From contig NC_056762.1 in assembly GCF_018687715.1 (NCBI RefSeq), positions 29,252,864 to 29,316,863 on the forward strand: a stretch of DNA of 64,000 bases. Direction: 5' to 3'. Origin of the DNA: Carya illinoinensis (lineage: Eukaryota; Streptophyta; Magnoliopsida; Fagales; Juglandaceae). Below, one piece after another: positions 1 to 13,304 of the stretch; within the stretch, counting starts at the first letter, position 1, and the number at the start of each line of letters is the position of its first letter. The translations under genes and the position numbers were made by a program. The notes beneath the pieces were generated by a model. That model saw nothing but the letters and a program-made list of their open reading frames with translations. It was not told where the DNA came from and ran no database searches.

Positions 1-680
1 CAAAATTATAATTATTTTTTAGTTGTCTAATAACTGATTTTATTTTATTTTAATTTATTGTACAAAAATATGATACAACTAAATATATATTAAATAAGAA
101 TCCTAGAAAATTTAAAAGATAAAACATATAATTCTTTATTTGTTTTAAGTTGAAAAAAAAAATTAAGAAATGAATAAATATTTTATATTAAATTTGTGGT
201 GATGTATTAAATACTACATTTGTAACATGTTTATAACTTATTTTTATATTCTTTGTATATGAGATAAATATATATATATATATATATCAATAATTGAGGT
301 TAAATATATAAATTACATATTTTTACTAGTAAAATTATTTATATTCATATCATATTTTTATTAAAATTAGAAAATAAATTTATATTTTATATCATTTTAA
401 TATTTTATACATAATATAAAATATTTAAATTATATTATATATATAACTTTTATTAATATAAAATAATGGATCTAAAATTATCACGAATCACCGTTGAATT
501 TATCGTTCCTATCTGATTTCAAAGCGGATTCCCATTTTTGAAGCCCTGGTTAAGGGGGTCGGTTGGTCTCTTTCTATCGGAGACTGTACGGACGCCGGTG
601 GCGTGAGTACGGATAAAGTAGCAACCGATTGATTGATTTTGAGCCCTGCAAATCTATCTAATCGTAGCTTGGATAGATTT
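1..680. other. AT-rich upstream region and leader of the first gene
   Basis: Bases 1 to about 480 are very AT-rich with a short (TA)n run near 270-287 and no coding signal. From about 480 the composition becomes GC-richer, which fits the promoter-proximal region and 5' leader of the gene starting at 681. No clear TATA box could be assigned. The reading frame is open upstream of 681 but has no ATG there, so 681 is the first in-frame ATG. Confidence 0.5.
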
Positions 681-3600
681 ATGGGAGAGATCGTACAGGA
701 GGGACCCGATGTGGGCGTCGCTGATCGCAATGGAGCAGTAGATAACAATAATACGGTGGAAGTCATTCTCCGAACCGTCGGTCCCGCTCGCCCCTCTCAC
801 CTCCGTGTTCCCTCTACCATCAAAGTACGCCCCTCTCTCTCTCTCTCTCTGTGCATGTCTACATACATGTATGCACATATATGTTAGGGTTTGGCTTGAT
901 GTTTTGGGTTTTTTTGCATAATTAAGTGAAATTGGTATTTTTCGTTGCCGATCATCATAATGCGCTTCTGTTGTTTGTTCGTAAATTAGGTGTGTGATTT
1001 GAGAAGATTGATTGCGGGAAACGATCGTCTACCCATTGAGCATTTAAGGCTTATTTTGCGGGGGAATGTATTGCATGACAACGACAAAAATGGGAACCAT
1101 GTCGACCTACGACTTAATGATGGCGGTATGAGTCCTTTTCCCCAATGCTATTAGCTTGGAATAATCATCCTAGATTTTTCTCTTTACCTTTAACTAGATT
1201 TGGATAGACTAAAGAAGAGATAACAATATTGATATCTATAACAATAGGTGGAGAAAGTCTTTTAGATGAACATACCTGCAAACATCAAAACGTTACTGTC
1301 ATGACTTGGTAATCCAAAAGGAGTACTTGTAATTGCTGCTCCCCGTTAGCACTCATGCAGTTCAGTTCAATTAAGTAAACACCCTGTCTGGACTCAACAA
1401 AGTACAGGCCCATACAACGCCTTCAAAATTCAACCAGGGCACCGTAGCTACAACAAGTCATATTCTAATTGAGAAATCAGTCAGTTTTCATGTTGTAACC
1501 TGCAATCTAAAGTTTATGTTTTGACTCTCTGTTACACGCATGTCTTTTCATGACTCAAAACCTGTTAAGTTTAACTTTGCATTTAATGTGTGAAATATGC
1601 ATTACGCCTATTCACTATTGACTAAAATTCTCATCAGCTATAGAAATGTGATGTGACGATCACTACAGAAAAAAGAAAAAAAATTTAAGAACACCTGTTT
1701 GCTTAGAGATCTGAACCTCTAGGGTTTCTGGATTCTAGGTCCGGTTAATTTGTCAATTCTATTTGAACTGATTTATCGACTTGATGTGTCCTTGTAAGCT
1801 GTAGCTAGAGGCAATGGAATATGGTAATAGTGACAGTTGAGAATCACATTTTAATTGTGGTCTATGAAGTGTTAAGTTTTGGGATTGTTGAGCGATTGCC
1901 TTTTGATTGTGGGAATTTGTTTTCCTTTGTTTTCTAGATTCCCTAATTGTTGTTGTCAAACCTAAGCCACCAATTAAACCTCTTCGTGAGGGATTTGATG
2001 ATGAAGATGACGATGAAGATCTGGTACAACTAAATTATGGTTTTATTTTAAACTGGAGTTAATGCCTCTTTTATATAGCGTTTATTGGTTTTCTCTTCAT
2101 TTTGGTTGAGTAGTTTTTCCTCATTACAGAAGTTTCAGCTCCCACATTCTTCAAGCAGGTGGAAAAGGAGGCTTTACTCTTTTCTACATGATAAGTTGAA
2201 GCTTCCAGGTAAATAACTAGTCGAATAACTGCTATACTTTGAAACAAATTATTTGCTAACGAGTCTTCTTTTGTTTGTCATGATAGATATCCTTTTGATG
2301 GCGGTTCTTTCTCTCAGTCTAAAGGCTTGGACCCTTATTGTCTTGTGGTTTATCTTGGCACCTGTTGCCCATAGATATGATCTTGGACCTCTATATGTAA
2401 GTTCACTTCTTTAAGTTTGTCCTTTTTGTTTTTTGTATAAGTTCATTCAAGCAATGAATAAATGCATAGTTTCTGTACTTTTTTATTTTCTTAAATACTA
2501 TTTCTGTGACATTCTTTGAGTCTTAACTTGGGTGGAGAAAGCTTATCTTGAGAACGTTTAAGTAAATAATAACAAAAAAGGCTCTTGACTAAGTAAAAAA
2601 AAAACTTATTGTAATGCACCATAAGGGCACAACGCTATCACATAGAAAAGTTTTATGGAATTTTCTTTCAGCTGGGAATTAATATTTTAATAAGAAATTT
2701 ATTCAAAGTGCAAAGGGTGCAACCTTAGTACACATGAAGCATAGGATAGGAGACACCCAACTAGCAGGATGAAGAGAAAGATCAAATTTCTAAAAACTCT
2801 AGAAAGCTTGAGGAGTGGAAGCTGTCATGGACCACCACCCACAGATAATGATTATTGAACTAAAAACTCTAGCAGGGTATTCATACCGAGTACAACTGAG
2901 TGCAACTTGTTCTAAATTTATATTTTAATGTGGCCTTCATGGCCACATGCAAAATCATCACATCAACTAGGGCCCTCTGACTTCCAGCTATGTGCTGTGC
3001 GACTCCTGTGAAGCGAATGAAGGGAATTCTTCAAGCTTTCTCTGCTGGCAGCTTATGTAGATTTTATGTAAAGTTCATCCTTCCTGGATCTTTCCAACTT
3101 GAAGGAACCACAAATTGGATTCATTTAATTTCCTAACACATGCTTTGTAGTTTTGGAGGTGCTAAACAAATGAATTCCTAATTTTTTTTTTTTTTTCCAT
3201 CAGAGAGGAAGTTAAAAGAACCTGTAAGTTATGACTTTTGATGGGTATAATTGATTTGGCACTATCTAAAGGATTCTCAATCCCTTTTTTCGTGTTGCAC
3301 CCCTCCTTTATATTTTGTCTTCTCTTCTCATGAATAAAACTTCTTGTTTACCTATAAAAAAACATCCAAAAATAAAGAAAGAGTGGGGGAAGAAAAGATT
3401 CAGGTTCTCACTTAAGTTTACTGAGATCAAGGTAATTTTGTAAAGAACATGGGTGGAACCCTTGCTTTAGGATTGGTCTTCTTGTAAAGTTTACCTTCGA
3501 CAAAACTAAAGATTGTTTTTAGCAAGTATTATAAATAAATAAATAAATAAATAAAATTAAAAAAAAAAAAGGTATAATTTAAAGTACGCCATGCTTTACA

Positions 3601-6600
3601 TAAGTTAGCCAGAGATTCTTAATGTGCTTGCACAATAAACTTTTACACTTGAAGCTTTCTGAAAGAAATTGCTCATCAAAAAGAGTTTTCAAGTGGCTCT
3701 GTTTGTAGACGATTGTGTTGGCAGTGAGGGGATTGTCCTAACTCCTATGTGTACTCTCCCTCCCATAACTAAAGGGGAATTATTCCTCATCGTGGGTTTT
3801 TAAGAAAGTGAAGGAGATTCAAGCGGTTATCGGGATCTCTTGTATAGGCAATGAGGAACAATTTAAGGCTCTTCTTGTGGCTCTAGAAGAAAGCCGTTCA
3901 AAATCAGCTATAAAGAGAGATAGGGAACTCAAAAGGCTAATTTGTTCCATTAATTATGATGTGAAGGAAGGGAGAGATTGAAAGGGAGGGCAATTCATGT
4001 TTAAATGCAGCCTAAGCTTATTTCTTGGAATGTGCGAGAGCTTAATGATCGCAATAAACGCATTCATATCAAATCTTTATTACGGATGTGGAAGGGTGAT
4101 GTGGTGTGTTTTCAAGAAACAAAGTTGCAGAGCATTGATAGAAGCATTGTGCGCAGTTTATGTGGGTGTTCGTATGTGGGTTGGTCATATTTGGCTTCGG
4201 TGGGAGCCTCAGGTGGAGTATTACTTATGTGGGATAAAAGAACAGTTGAGGCAATAGAAGAGTGTATTGGAGATTTTTCGGTAGCAACTATGTTCAAAAA
4301 TGTGGAGAATGGATGGGAATGGGCATTTGTAGGCATATATGGGCCAAATGTGGACAGGGATAGGAGAAGGTTATGGGAGGAGTTGGCAGGAATATATTCT
4401 TTATGGGATGTGCCATGGTGCATGTGGGGCGATTTTAATATTACTGGTTTCCAGAGCAAGCGATCAGGGCAGTTTCAAAATCCTACGGCCATGGAGGAGT
4501 TCTCAGAGTTTATTTTTGACTTGAACCTTATGGATCTCCCCCTGGTAGGGGGCGAGTACACTTGGTCTAACAGTCGGGTTTGGTTGAAATTGGATAGATT
4601 TCTTGTCTCTCCTAAGTGGGAAGCCCATTTTCCGGAGGTTTGTCAAAAACGGTTACCTCAAGTCAACTTTGACCATTTCCCTATTCTTCTAGATTGTGGG
4701 GGCATCCACAATGGTCGACGGTATTTCCAATTTGAAAATATGTGGCTTAAGGCGGAGGGGTTTGTAGAGTTGGTGAGTGCTTGGTAGTCGTCATACCAAT
4801 TAGTTGGTACCCCAAGTTTTATCCTTGCAGGTAAGTTAAAAGGCTTTGAAACTAGATTTGAAGAAGTGGAACTTGGAAGTCTTTGGCCACATTGACAATC
4901 AGAAGTTAGTCCTATTGGAGGAATTGCAGGAAATAAAGGGACGGGAATTACAAGGAGAATTATTAGAGGGGTTGTTGAGGAAGGGCACGGTTATGACAAA
5001 TCTGGAAAAAGTTTTGTTGGCGGAAGAGACCTCATGGCGTCAAAAATCTAGAGCACTTTGGTTGAAAAAGGGGGATAGGTGCACAAAGTATTTTCATAAA
5101 GTGGCAAACTCTCACTGGCGTAGTAATGCTATTGAGGTGTTATATTCAGATGCGAGGGATTGTCTTTGCCTCACGATATATAGAACCATATTGTGAATTA
5201 TTTATGAGTCCCTTCTCACTAAACCAGCTGATTGGAGGCTGAAGCTTGATGGTCTGGCTTTTGAGAGCATTGATCTGCAGAGAGTGAGTGTGGTGGAGAG
5301 ACCTTTTGATGAGGATGAGATTTACAAGGTCATTTTCGATATGGCGAAGGATAAAGCACCAGGTCCAAATGGTTTCTCTATGGGTTTCTTTCAAACTTGC
5401 TGGAACACTCTGAAAGGTGATGTTATGCAGGTTTTTAGTGAATTTCACTCATTTCAAAAGTTTAAAAGATCTCTCAATGCGACTTTTATTGCTCTTATCC
5501 CTAAGAAACAAGGGTCTTCGAGTATTGAGGATTTCCGTCCTATAAGCCTGGTTAGTGGTATTTACAAAATAATCTCGAAGTTGCTTGCCAACAGGTTAAG
5601 CCCTGTGATGGAACAGATTATCTCCAAGTCACAAAATGCATTTATTCGTGGGAGACAAATTCTTGACTCAGTGCTCATTGCTAATGAGTACTTGGATCAT
5701 AGATTAAGAGAGGGAGAGCCAGGTATTCTTTGTAAGTTAGACATGAAAAGGCTTATGATCATGTGAACTGGGAATTCTTATTATATTTGCTCGGGAGATG
5801 TGGGTTTGGTGAGAGGCGGATCTCCTAGATGAGTCACAGTATTTCTACTGCACGGTTCTCAGTGCTAGTTATCAGCACTCCAGCTGGATTCTTTAATAGT
5901 TCTCGGGGTTTGCGACAAGGAGATCCACTATCTCCTCTTCTATTCGTTATAGTCATGGAGGTTCTTAGTCGGATGGTAAAGGCAGCTGTGGATGGGGGTC
6001 TCTTATCTGGTTATCAGGTGGGCAATTGCACTGGTGATTCTATTATTATTTCACATCTTTTATTTGTAGATGATACTCTTATCTTCTGTAATGCGGATAT
6101 TAGCCAGATTCAGACTCTACGAGGACTGCTATGTTGCTTTGAAGCAGTGTCGGGACTTAAGGTGAATCTGGGGAAGTCTGAGATGGTTCCAGTGGGTGTG
6201 GTCACAAATATTCTCAGCTTAGCAAACACTTTGGATTGTAAAGTGTCCTCTTTGCCGATGAAATATTTGGGCTTACCGTTGGGTGCAACTTTTTAGGCTA
6301 TAGCTATCTGGGATGGGGTGGTGGAGAAGATAGAGAAAATGTTGGTTGGTTGGAAACGGATGTATTTATCGAAAGGGAGTCGTCTCACCCTTATTAAGAG
6401 TACTCTTACTAATCTCCCCACTTATTACTTATCCCTATTTCCGATGCCTATAGGGGTGGTGAATAGGATCGAGAAATTATTTAGGTGGTTCTTATGGGGG
6501 GGTATGGGGGAGGAGAAGAAATTCCACCTGGTTAAATGGAAGATAGTATGTGCTCCAGTTGTACAGGGGGGGTTGGGAGTGTGACTTGAGAACTTTTAAT

Positions 6601-8966
6601 AAAGCGTTACTGCGGAAATGGCTGTGGAGATATCATTCGGAAGAGGGATCATTGTGGAAGGCAATCATCAATGCTAGATATGGAGCTGCTTGGGGTGGAT
6701 GGTGTTCTAATGTAGTGAGAGGGGGGGTATGGAGTGGGTATATGAAGTTTATAAGAGGGGGTGGCCATGTTTTGAAAATCAGATTTGTTTTGTAGCAGGC
6801 GAGTGCAACCGTATCATTTTTTTGCGGGACGTGTGGTGTGGAGATCATGCATTGAAAAGGGCATTTCCAGCACTTTATAGCATTGCAGCGAATAGTGAGG
6901 CTTCAGTGGCTGATATGCAAATCTTTTCGCATGGCTCTCACTAGTGGAATGTTCTTTTTACTACCAATTTTCATGATTGGGAATTAGCTATTGTTTTAGA
7001 TTTTTTCAGCTTACTTTACTCCAAGGGGATGCCTACAACATGGGGGGATAGGTTGAAGTGGAGGTCCAATAATAAGAAATGCACGGTTAAGGCGTATTAT
7101 AAAATCTTGACAATACAAGATCATACCCTGTTCCCTTGGAAAATTATTTGGAAGTCCTGGGTGCCCTCTAAAGTTGCTTTTTTTGTTTGGAATGCTGCTC
7201 TTGGGAAGATCTTGACTACAGACAATTTTAGGAAGAAGGGTTGTGTTGTGGTAGATTGGTGTTATATGTGCAAAAAGAATTGTGAATCTGTGGACCATCA
7301 TCTATTGCATTGTGAGGTAGCAAAGGGGTTGTGGGATGAGATCTTTCAAAGGGTTGATGTTCCTTGGGTGATACCTTCAAGGGTGGTGGATTTGTTGGGT
7401 GCTTGGAGGAAGTTGCAAGGTTGTCATCACGTGGCGGCGGTGTAGAAGATGATTCCATTATGTATCATGTGGTGTATTTGGTTAGAAAGAAATGCGTGTT
7501 GTTTTGATGATAAGGAACGTACAAGGGAGGAGCTGAAGAATTTTTTTCTCCACACTTTGTTGCTTTGGTTTTCCGCTATTGTACTAAATGGGGACAACGC
7601 TTATGATTTTTTGTCTTTAATTCATCACAGATAGAATGTATTTAGGTGTTCTTATGTATACTCCCGGTGTAGACAGCTTATGCCTATCTCATTCATTTCA
7701 ATAATATTTATCTCTTAAAAAAAAAAAAAAAAAGATTTTTCAAAGGAACTTTTTTTATTTGATTGTTTTCAGCCTCACAAGTTGGTTTGTGCACATAGCT
7801 CTTGCTTTGTAGGTATTTTCACCCTATCCAGTCCTTATAATGTGATGATATCTATAGAAATGGGAATAATAATATCACCATGCTGGCCTTGATATTATAA
7901 TTGGAGTGGAAGAAATATATATGCTCTTATCAGCAATCAAGTACTGAGTGCTCAGATGATTTAAACTAGAGAATTGGTGTGGATTTGTTTTTTTATGCGC
8001 AAAAGTTAATATACTGGATTGATGTTACCTGTTAAGTTACTAGAGTGACAGATCTTATTTCTTTTGTTATTCTCATGTTTGCTATGCATTCAGATACTTG
8101 GAACCGGCTTTGTAATCATTATCCTGAATCTTGGACATCGACAACCTGGTGACTTGAGGTATACACTTGAAAGAAATATTTTGTGTTACTATTTGCGAGA
8201 AATTGTGTGCTCTATTTGATAAATCATGGTTTAATTTAACCTAAACTATAAAAAATTGCATAAAATGTCATTCCCCATAACTCAAGAATAATGTAAACAA
8301 GGCGTGCTTCTTTCTCTTTCTAAGATATGTACACAAAAGGAGAATAATGCTAAAATGGCACCTGATGCACTTCTAAGTCTGTCATTCTAACTTGAGAAGT
8401 GTTACGTCTATACATGGATCTTACAAAAGTAACTTTACAAATTGGCATGGTTTATGTCATACATCAAATCTACTTTATAACAAAAAATGCTTCACATCAG
8501 TTTGTAAGCTTGTTTTTGTAAGATTCTTTTTTAGATCAAGCATTTCTCTTCTAACTTTTTGCGAATTAGTTCCTCATGATGAAGACGTCCAATGTTTTCT
8601 GGGAGCATGTATTCCACATGTTCCAAGTTGATGTTTGTGCTACATGCTAGTCCTCTGGCCCCCTACCCAACACAACCGTGTGTATATCTGTTTGGTGGGT
8701 ATTGTGTTACCTTTTATGAACATTCAAAGTGAGTTTGTTTAAAATCACTATCAGCCATTTGAAATTTCAAGATTATCTTGGTGGTCTAATAGTCATTTAC
8801 TATTTTTTTATAAGGTCTAGTGGTCGTTTACTATTTCAATAATATCTTATTTTTGGCGTTTAACATTTGCAGTGCGTATTCTATTTTTAATGAAGAATTT
8901 AGGGAGCTTCCTGGGACACTTAATGCAGATCGTCTTGATAGAGACATACGAACAGGTCAATTTTGA
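681..8966 (+). CDS. Ubiquitin-like domain plus SAYSvFN membrane protein (7 exons, 237 aa)
   Basis: Exons 681-824, 990-1125, 1938-2023, 2130-2208, 2287-2396, 8094-8158 and 8873-8966 join in frame through GT-AG sites. Residues about 25-108 form a ubiquitin-like fold ([11 protein letters not shown]; later [12 protein letters not shown] and DSLIVVVKP). An acidic linker (DDEDDDEDL) follows, then two hydrophobic segments in exons 5 and 6 (around [11 protein letters not shown] and [14 protein letters not shown]), and the C-terminal signature [16 protein letters not shown] that defines the SAYSvFN family. In animals the family member SAYSD1 is an ER membrane protein that recognises UFMylated ribosomes at jammed translocons; a similar ER quality-control role here is inferred. 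Plant members carry the extra N-terminal ubiquitin-like domain. Intron 5 (5.7 kb) is expanded by a LINE and other retroposon pieces. All splice junctions keep frame, so the gene appears intact. Confidence 0.88.
2690..3370. repeat. Degenerate LINE 3'-end pieces in intron 5 of the first gene
   Basis: Bases about 2690-2750 resemble the complement of the LINE 3' tail seen elsewhere in the window (a GTGTAC...TTGCAC...AATAAA-type end). Bases about 3290-3362 resemble the sense version and end in a short A-run after a TTTACCTAT motif. Between them there is no open frame. The boundaries are vague and the assignment rests only on comparison with the better preserved copies in this window. Confidence 0.4.
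3697..7733 (+). mobile_element. 5'-truncated, decayed L1-type LINE
   Basis: The element starts within the end of ORF1 (an [12 protein letters not shown] motif near 3929-3960 is shared with the better LINE at 51727-57536), continues through the whole ORF2 region and ends in a 17-base A-run at 7717-7733. An imperfect direct repeat, AGAGTTTTCAAGTGG at 3682-3696 and AGATTTTTCAAAGGA after the A-run, is a plausible target-site duplication. It lies in the same orientation as the host gene, inside intron 5. Multiple stops and frameshifts show that it can no longer move. Confidence 0.85.
4005..7634 (+). pseudogene. Broken LINE ORF2 (endonuclease and reverse transcriptase)
   Basis: ORF2 begins at ATG 4005 with an apurinic/apyrimidinic-type endonuclease domain ([25 protein letters not shown]) open to a TAG at 4785-4787, where the related copy has tryptophan. 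The reverse transcriptase continues in several frames: 5284-5766 ([22 protein letters not shown]) and 5829-6296 ([13 protein letters not shown]). The catalytic motif reads FVDD at 6063-6074 instead of the FADD in the other copy. Cysteine/histidine residues of a zinc-binding RVT region follow at about 7260-7310 ([15 protein letters not shown]). The last in-frame stop is at about 7634. At least four stops or frameshifts were noted. It encodes no functional protein. Confidence 0.85.
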
Positions 8967-9114
8967 GCCTTTCACAGGTCACACACCACATTTGATCATC
9001 CAGTTGTATTAAGATCAAGTTATAGTTGTGTATCAAGGAAACTACTTCGAAGTTTTGACTTTAAAGATGGCAAATATGCGAACTCGAGTATATTGTAAAA
9101 GTGAAAACAGTATG

Positions 9115-9165
9115 TTTTTTTTTTTTTTTTTTTTTTTGTGTTTTGTGTGTGGGGGGGGGGGGGGG
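9115..9165. repeat. Poly-T followed by poly-G homopolymer block
   Basis: A run of 23 T (9115-9137) is followed by a short GT-rich bridge and a run of 15 G (9151-9165). The lengths are as given in the sequence; homopolymers of this size are prone to sequencing error. Confidence 0.9.
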
Positions 9166-9960
9166 CTTCTCCTCTACTATTTGCGGCAAGTAAATGAAAT
9201 TCTTTTGTAGAATATTGTCCAAGAAAGCGTGTATGAGGTGAATGTTACCTTGCGTGTGAGATTTGAGCATTTGAACTTGAATATTAGACACCATTCCTCA
9301 GCTAAAACCGAGTTTAGGCAAACATTCGTTCAAACCTCTAGAAAGTATCTCTTCTAAAGTAAAGCTTGACTAGGATTTAAGAGCTTGACTAGAATGTTTT
9401 ATTCTTTCGAGTCTCTGCTTGGACACATCCAAATCTGTTGAAAGGTCTCAAAACTTGACTAAAATCTTCCAACTCATGGTGGTAATACAGAAACTTGACT
9501 AGAATCTTCCATCTCGGGGTGGTAATACAGAAACTTGGCAATCTTGTGACTGTATCTCGACCATAGTAATTCATAGTATTAAAGAAAATGGTGGAAAGCT
9601 TGCTTGATTGCTTAAGTGGATAAGATAATGTAATCAGGTAAAGCATTTTGCCACTTGGAAGATCCAGATGCTTGCAACAAACTGGGTATGGATTTTGCAA
9701 CCCCCCTCCCCCAACCCAATTCCTTGGAGCAATACTATCTCAATGGCGTATACAGTTTTCCTCAGTTGATTTCCTTTTGATCTAACAATCTCTTTTGGGC
9801 TGATCTTTTAGATGTCGTGAGCAGCGGATAAGACCACAAAACTTATTTGCATGTCGCTTTCTGGAAATTAGGAATATATTGAAATTTGAAAGCAAGACAT
9901 GAGAAGAGGCAATCAAATTAATATCCAGTATTTAATATGCTGAATAGGCCCTTCAGCATC

Positions 9961-10219
9961 TTTTTTTTTTTTTTTTTTTGGTTATTTATAAAAGCATTCT
10001 GCATTCATTAATAATGAACAATACAACTGGTTTTGAAATATACATTATAAGTCAACTATAACATTAATAACTCTCAAGTACACAATTGTGACTAACATGG
10101 TCTAATCTATGTTACAAATCTCTACAGGCCAACAACTTGAGAGATAGTATAACTCTAACTAAGACAGAATTAACAAATCTTATACTCTGTCTAAAACAGA
10201 ATAGAGAAGACATTGTATA
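9961..10219 (-). mobile_element. 5'-truncated retroposon with poly(A) tail
   Basis: On the plus strand a T-run at 9961-9978 marks the poly(A) tail of a minus-strand insertion. It is flanked by near-identical direct repeats, GCCCTTCAGCATC (9948-9960) and GCCTTTAGCATC (10220-10231), as expected for target-primed integration. The 240-bp body has no recognisable coding remnant, so it may be the 3' untranslated end of a LINE or of another transcript. Confidence 0.65.
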
Positions 10220-10929
10220 GCCTTTAGCATCCTAAATAGAAGGGAAAACCTTCAAATCCTTTATCGATATTTTCCACAATGTAAAAATCAAGCTCATAGA
10301 GTTTACTTCTAATAACAGTTCTTGCTCCCTAAGCACAAGGCTATTTTATAATAGTGCATGCCTTACGTTCAAAGTACAAGGCTATTTTATACTTTTCTCC
10401 TGCATGGTTAAGAGTAAAATAAGGAGGGGAAGATAAAGAGAATATCTAGGAAGCGGTCCGACTGCTCTTCCTCACTAAACAGCTCTTCAATAATTGGGTG
10501 CCATGTAAGTTATTTATTATGTTTAGTCTGCATTTGCATACACCCGAAAAAAAACCCCACACACTCCTTCATCTTCCATACCTCCCTTCTTCACCGCACA
10601 AAAATACTCATTCCAAATGTACGTTCCCACTTCCTTCTCATACCGCAATGTGTGCGTAAATCTCTAATTTTTGATCCAGACAGTTTAAAAAAAAAAAAAA
10701 GCACAAAAAGTTGAACAAAGAGTCGAGGAAATATATGTCTACACCTTCCAAAGTGTTACGTTTCGCATCTGACTAAAAGTGGGTATGCACTTGATTGAAA
10801 GTGTGAAAGCGTTACGTTTCACATTAATGGCTCAGCAAAATCAGAGAGGGTTGGATCTTGAAGGGTGGGTATGGGTGAAATTAATTCATTTTTTCAAGGA
10901 ACCCTTTTGTACTAACTTTCCGTAAAAAC

Positions 10930-11480
10930 AAGGAGATTGCTTCATTTTTGGATGAGATGCAAAAACTAGAAAAAGAAGCTGAAAAACCAGAAATAGCTAA
11001 GACTCCAGAAGAATTAGAAGAAAAAGTCAACCAAAAAAAATTGGGTCCAATGAAGTGCAAGACTAGCCATAATTTTTAGTTTTTCAGTAGACTCCCTCGA
11101 CCATGACTACTGGCTATCCTAGTTGGTCATCTCTATTTCATCTTCTTCTTCTTCCTCCCCCAACTGTACTCAATAGGTTTAATCTTATTTCGAGGATGGC
11201 TTGATTGGCAGTGAAGTAAGCGAATTTGAGGTAGGGACTGAGATGGTGGTGCTAATTTAAAGTGAGTGAAATTTGTGTGGCCGATAAGCTTGAGATCTTG
11301 TAGACAAAAAGATGAAGAAAGCTTGGAGAACAACAATTTCTGCCTCTTGCATGTGGTGAAGTCTAACTAGTTTATTGTGGTTTTTCCTATGTGTCAATGT
11401 CTGAATGGAGGGCTCTCTTTTAAGTTTAATAGCCCAACCATCCCGTAGCGGAGCTGGGAAAAAAAAAAAAAAAAAAAAAA
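10930..11480 (+). other. Possible coding remnant upstream of a long A-run
   Basis: A frame at about 10923-11081 encodes a charged, helix-prone stretch (for example EIASFLDEMQKLEKEAEKP) of about 50 residues before a stop. A 20-plus A-run follows at about 11459-11483. This could be a processed pseudogene or retroposon, but no family was recognised and no target duplication was found. Function unknown. Confidence 0.2.
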
Positions 11481-12665
11481 AAAGAAACTCACTTTCCTTA
11501 GTAATCCTCGCACCGAGTGTGTCTTGCCAAGATGTTCCATCACCTTTGTCCAGCTGAATTCTTGTTTCCTCTGAATTTCATTATTGTATTGGTATTAAAG
11601 TGAACCACAAAAGTTTGGCCGGCAAGCAATTTGGAGCCTTCTCTTCTAGATGTAGAAGACCAAAATCCCAATAAAATAAGTTGCAAAAGCATAAAATCTT
11701 CCTAGAATATAAAAACATGGAAAGTGCCGACACGCCAATATAAGTCCGAGATTCTGGTCCTGCCCATTAACTTCAACATATAGCAGAGGGCAAGGGTAAT
11801 AGGGTAGCTAGTCAGGTATCTTTCTGCATGATGTTACAAGCCCTTGGAATGGGCCAGAACCCTTGAATCTTGATATTGGGTAGATCACATGATCCCTAAA
11901 CAAATTCAACATTGCAGCAAAAGTCCATTTTGGGATTTTATTGATATAGATTTTTTTTAAAGTCCTCCATGTTATATATTCAACTCCTTATCCCAATTCA
12001 ACCTTATCCCAAATCCCTAAGAATAGGAAAAAGTGGGCCTTTGTATTCTTATTTGGTTTGGAAGACACAACACCCACGTAAAATGAGTCAACCCGCGCCT
12101 GCTCAGCTGCCTCACTCTGTCTCTGAACTGGTCCCTCTAACCTCAACAACCAAAGTCTCCATGTGAGAATGGAAGGTCAAGTAGGTGAAACTTGGTTTTG
12201 CTTTTTGGTTTTGTCTTTCTATTTTAGAAGGGGGAGAAAGGTAGGAGTAGACATATAACACATGGGACTTTGTGGTTTTGACAACGTTAACAGAGATGGT
12301 TTGAATTAGAGCACAAAAACTGACAGAATCACTTTCAAAAGAAAAAGAAAACTACTTTGTTTGTAATTCCAACCCTCCCTTTCTACATCAAATTGGTGGG
12401 TGTCGATCCACTGAGGAACAAAATCCCTCCCTACTTCTAACTACTCCACAGGTAATTTTTCAGTACACAGTTGTGTTGTAAAGTTGGTGGGTGAAGGCAT
12501 GACATAACATCCATTTTGTTCAGATTTGGAGCTCAAATATACATGCAAGCTTTTACCACTACAAGTATTTTACAGGTTAATTAATGGGAGATGCTTTTTT
12601 TTATGTGGAGAACTTTAAAGAGAGGACATTCATTCAAAAAACTCTAGGCGGTAACTTGGAGGTCA

Positions 12666-12666
<1 letters not shown>

Positions 12667-12698
<32 letters not shown>

Positions 12699-12700
12699 AG
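12667..12700. repeat. (CT)n microsatellite
   Basis: An uninterrupted CT dinucleotide tract of about 17 units lies in intergenic DNA. Confidence 0.9.
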
Positions 12701-13304
12701 CAATTGCATGTTTACGAGGTCGATGACTTGAGAAGACATCATTTTCCAAACAGAAACACTATCCTGACGTGGGTACAACACTTTTTAAGAGCAGGCCATC
12801 CACCTAACATGGTTTTCAACTCCTACAACCCTAACCCTACCTTAATTTGTGTTTCCCCCCTTGTTTTGATATGACTTGGAACAAATTGTCATGCACCCAC
12901 TACTTAATAAACTGCATCAAAATAAGGGTTAAGTTTTTTTTTCTTCTAAAGAGCCACGAACAAATTTGAGTTTTTTGAGGAATTTTTTTTAAACAAAAAG
13001 TAGTTTATGACTTCAGATTTTGTATTATTTTTTTAAAAATTAAATATACAGTTATTTTTTTAATATTTTTTATATTCTACTAATGTGATTGATTGCATTA
13101 CTCTTTTTAATATAAAATAATTGATTTAGTCAATCACATCAATAGAATATGAAAATAATATGTAAAAATAATTATACGTAGCAGAACTCTTCTTTTCCAC
13201 TCTGTTATGTAATTCATGAAGTCAAAATGTTTCCCTTTTTTGTTTTGTTATGCAAGTAAGAATTAAGAGAGAAATTTCGACTCCTATTATTTGGAAACTC
13301 ACAT

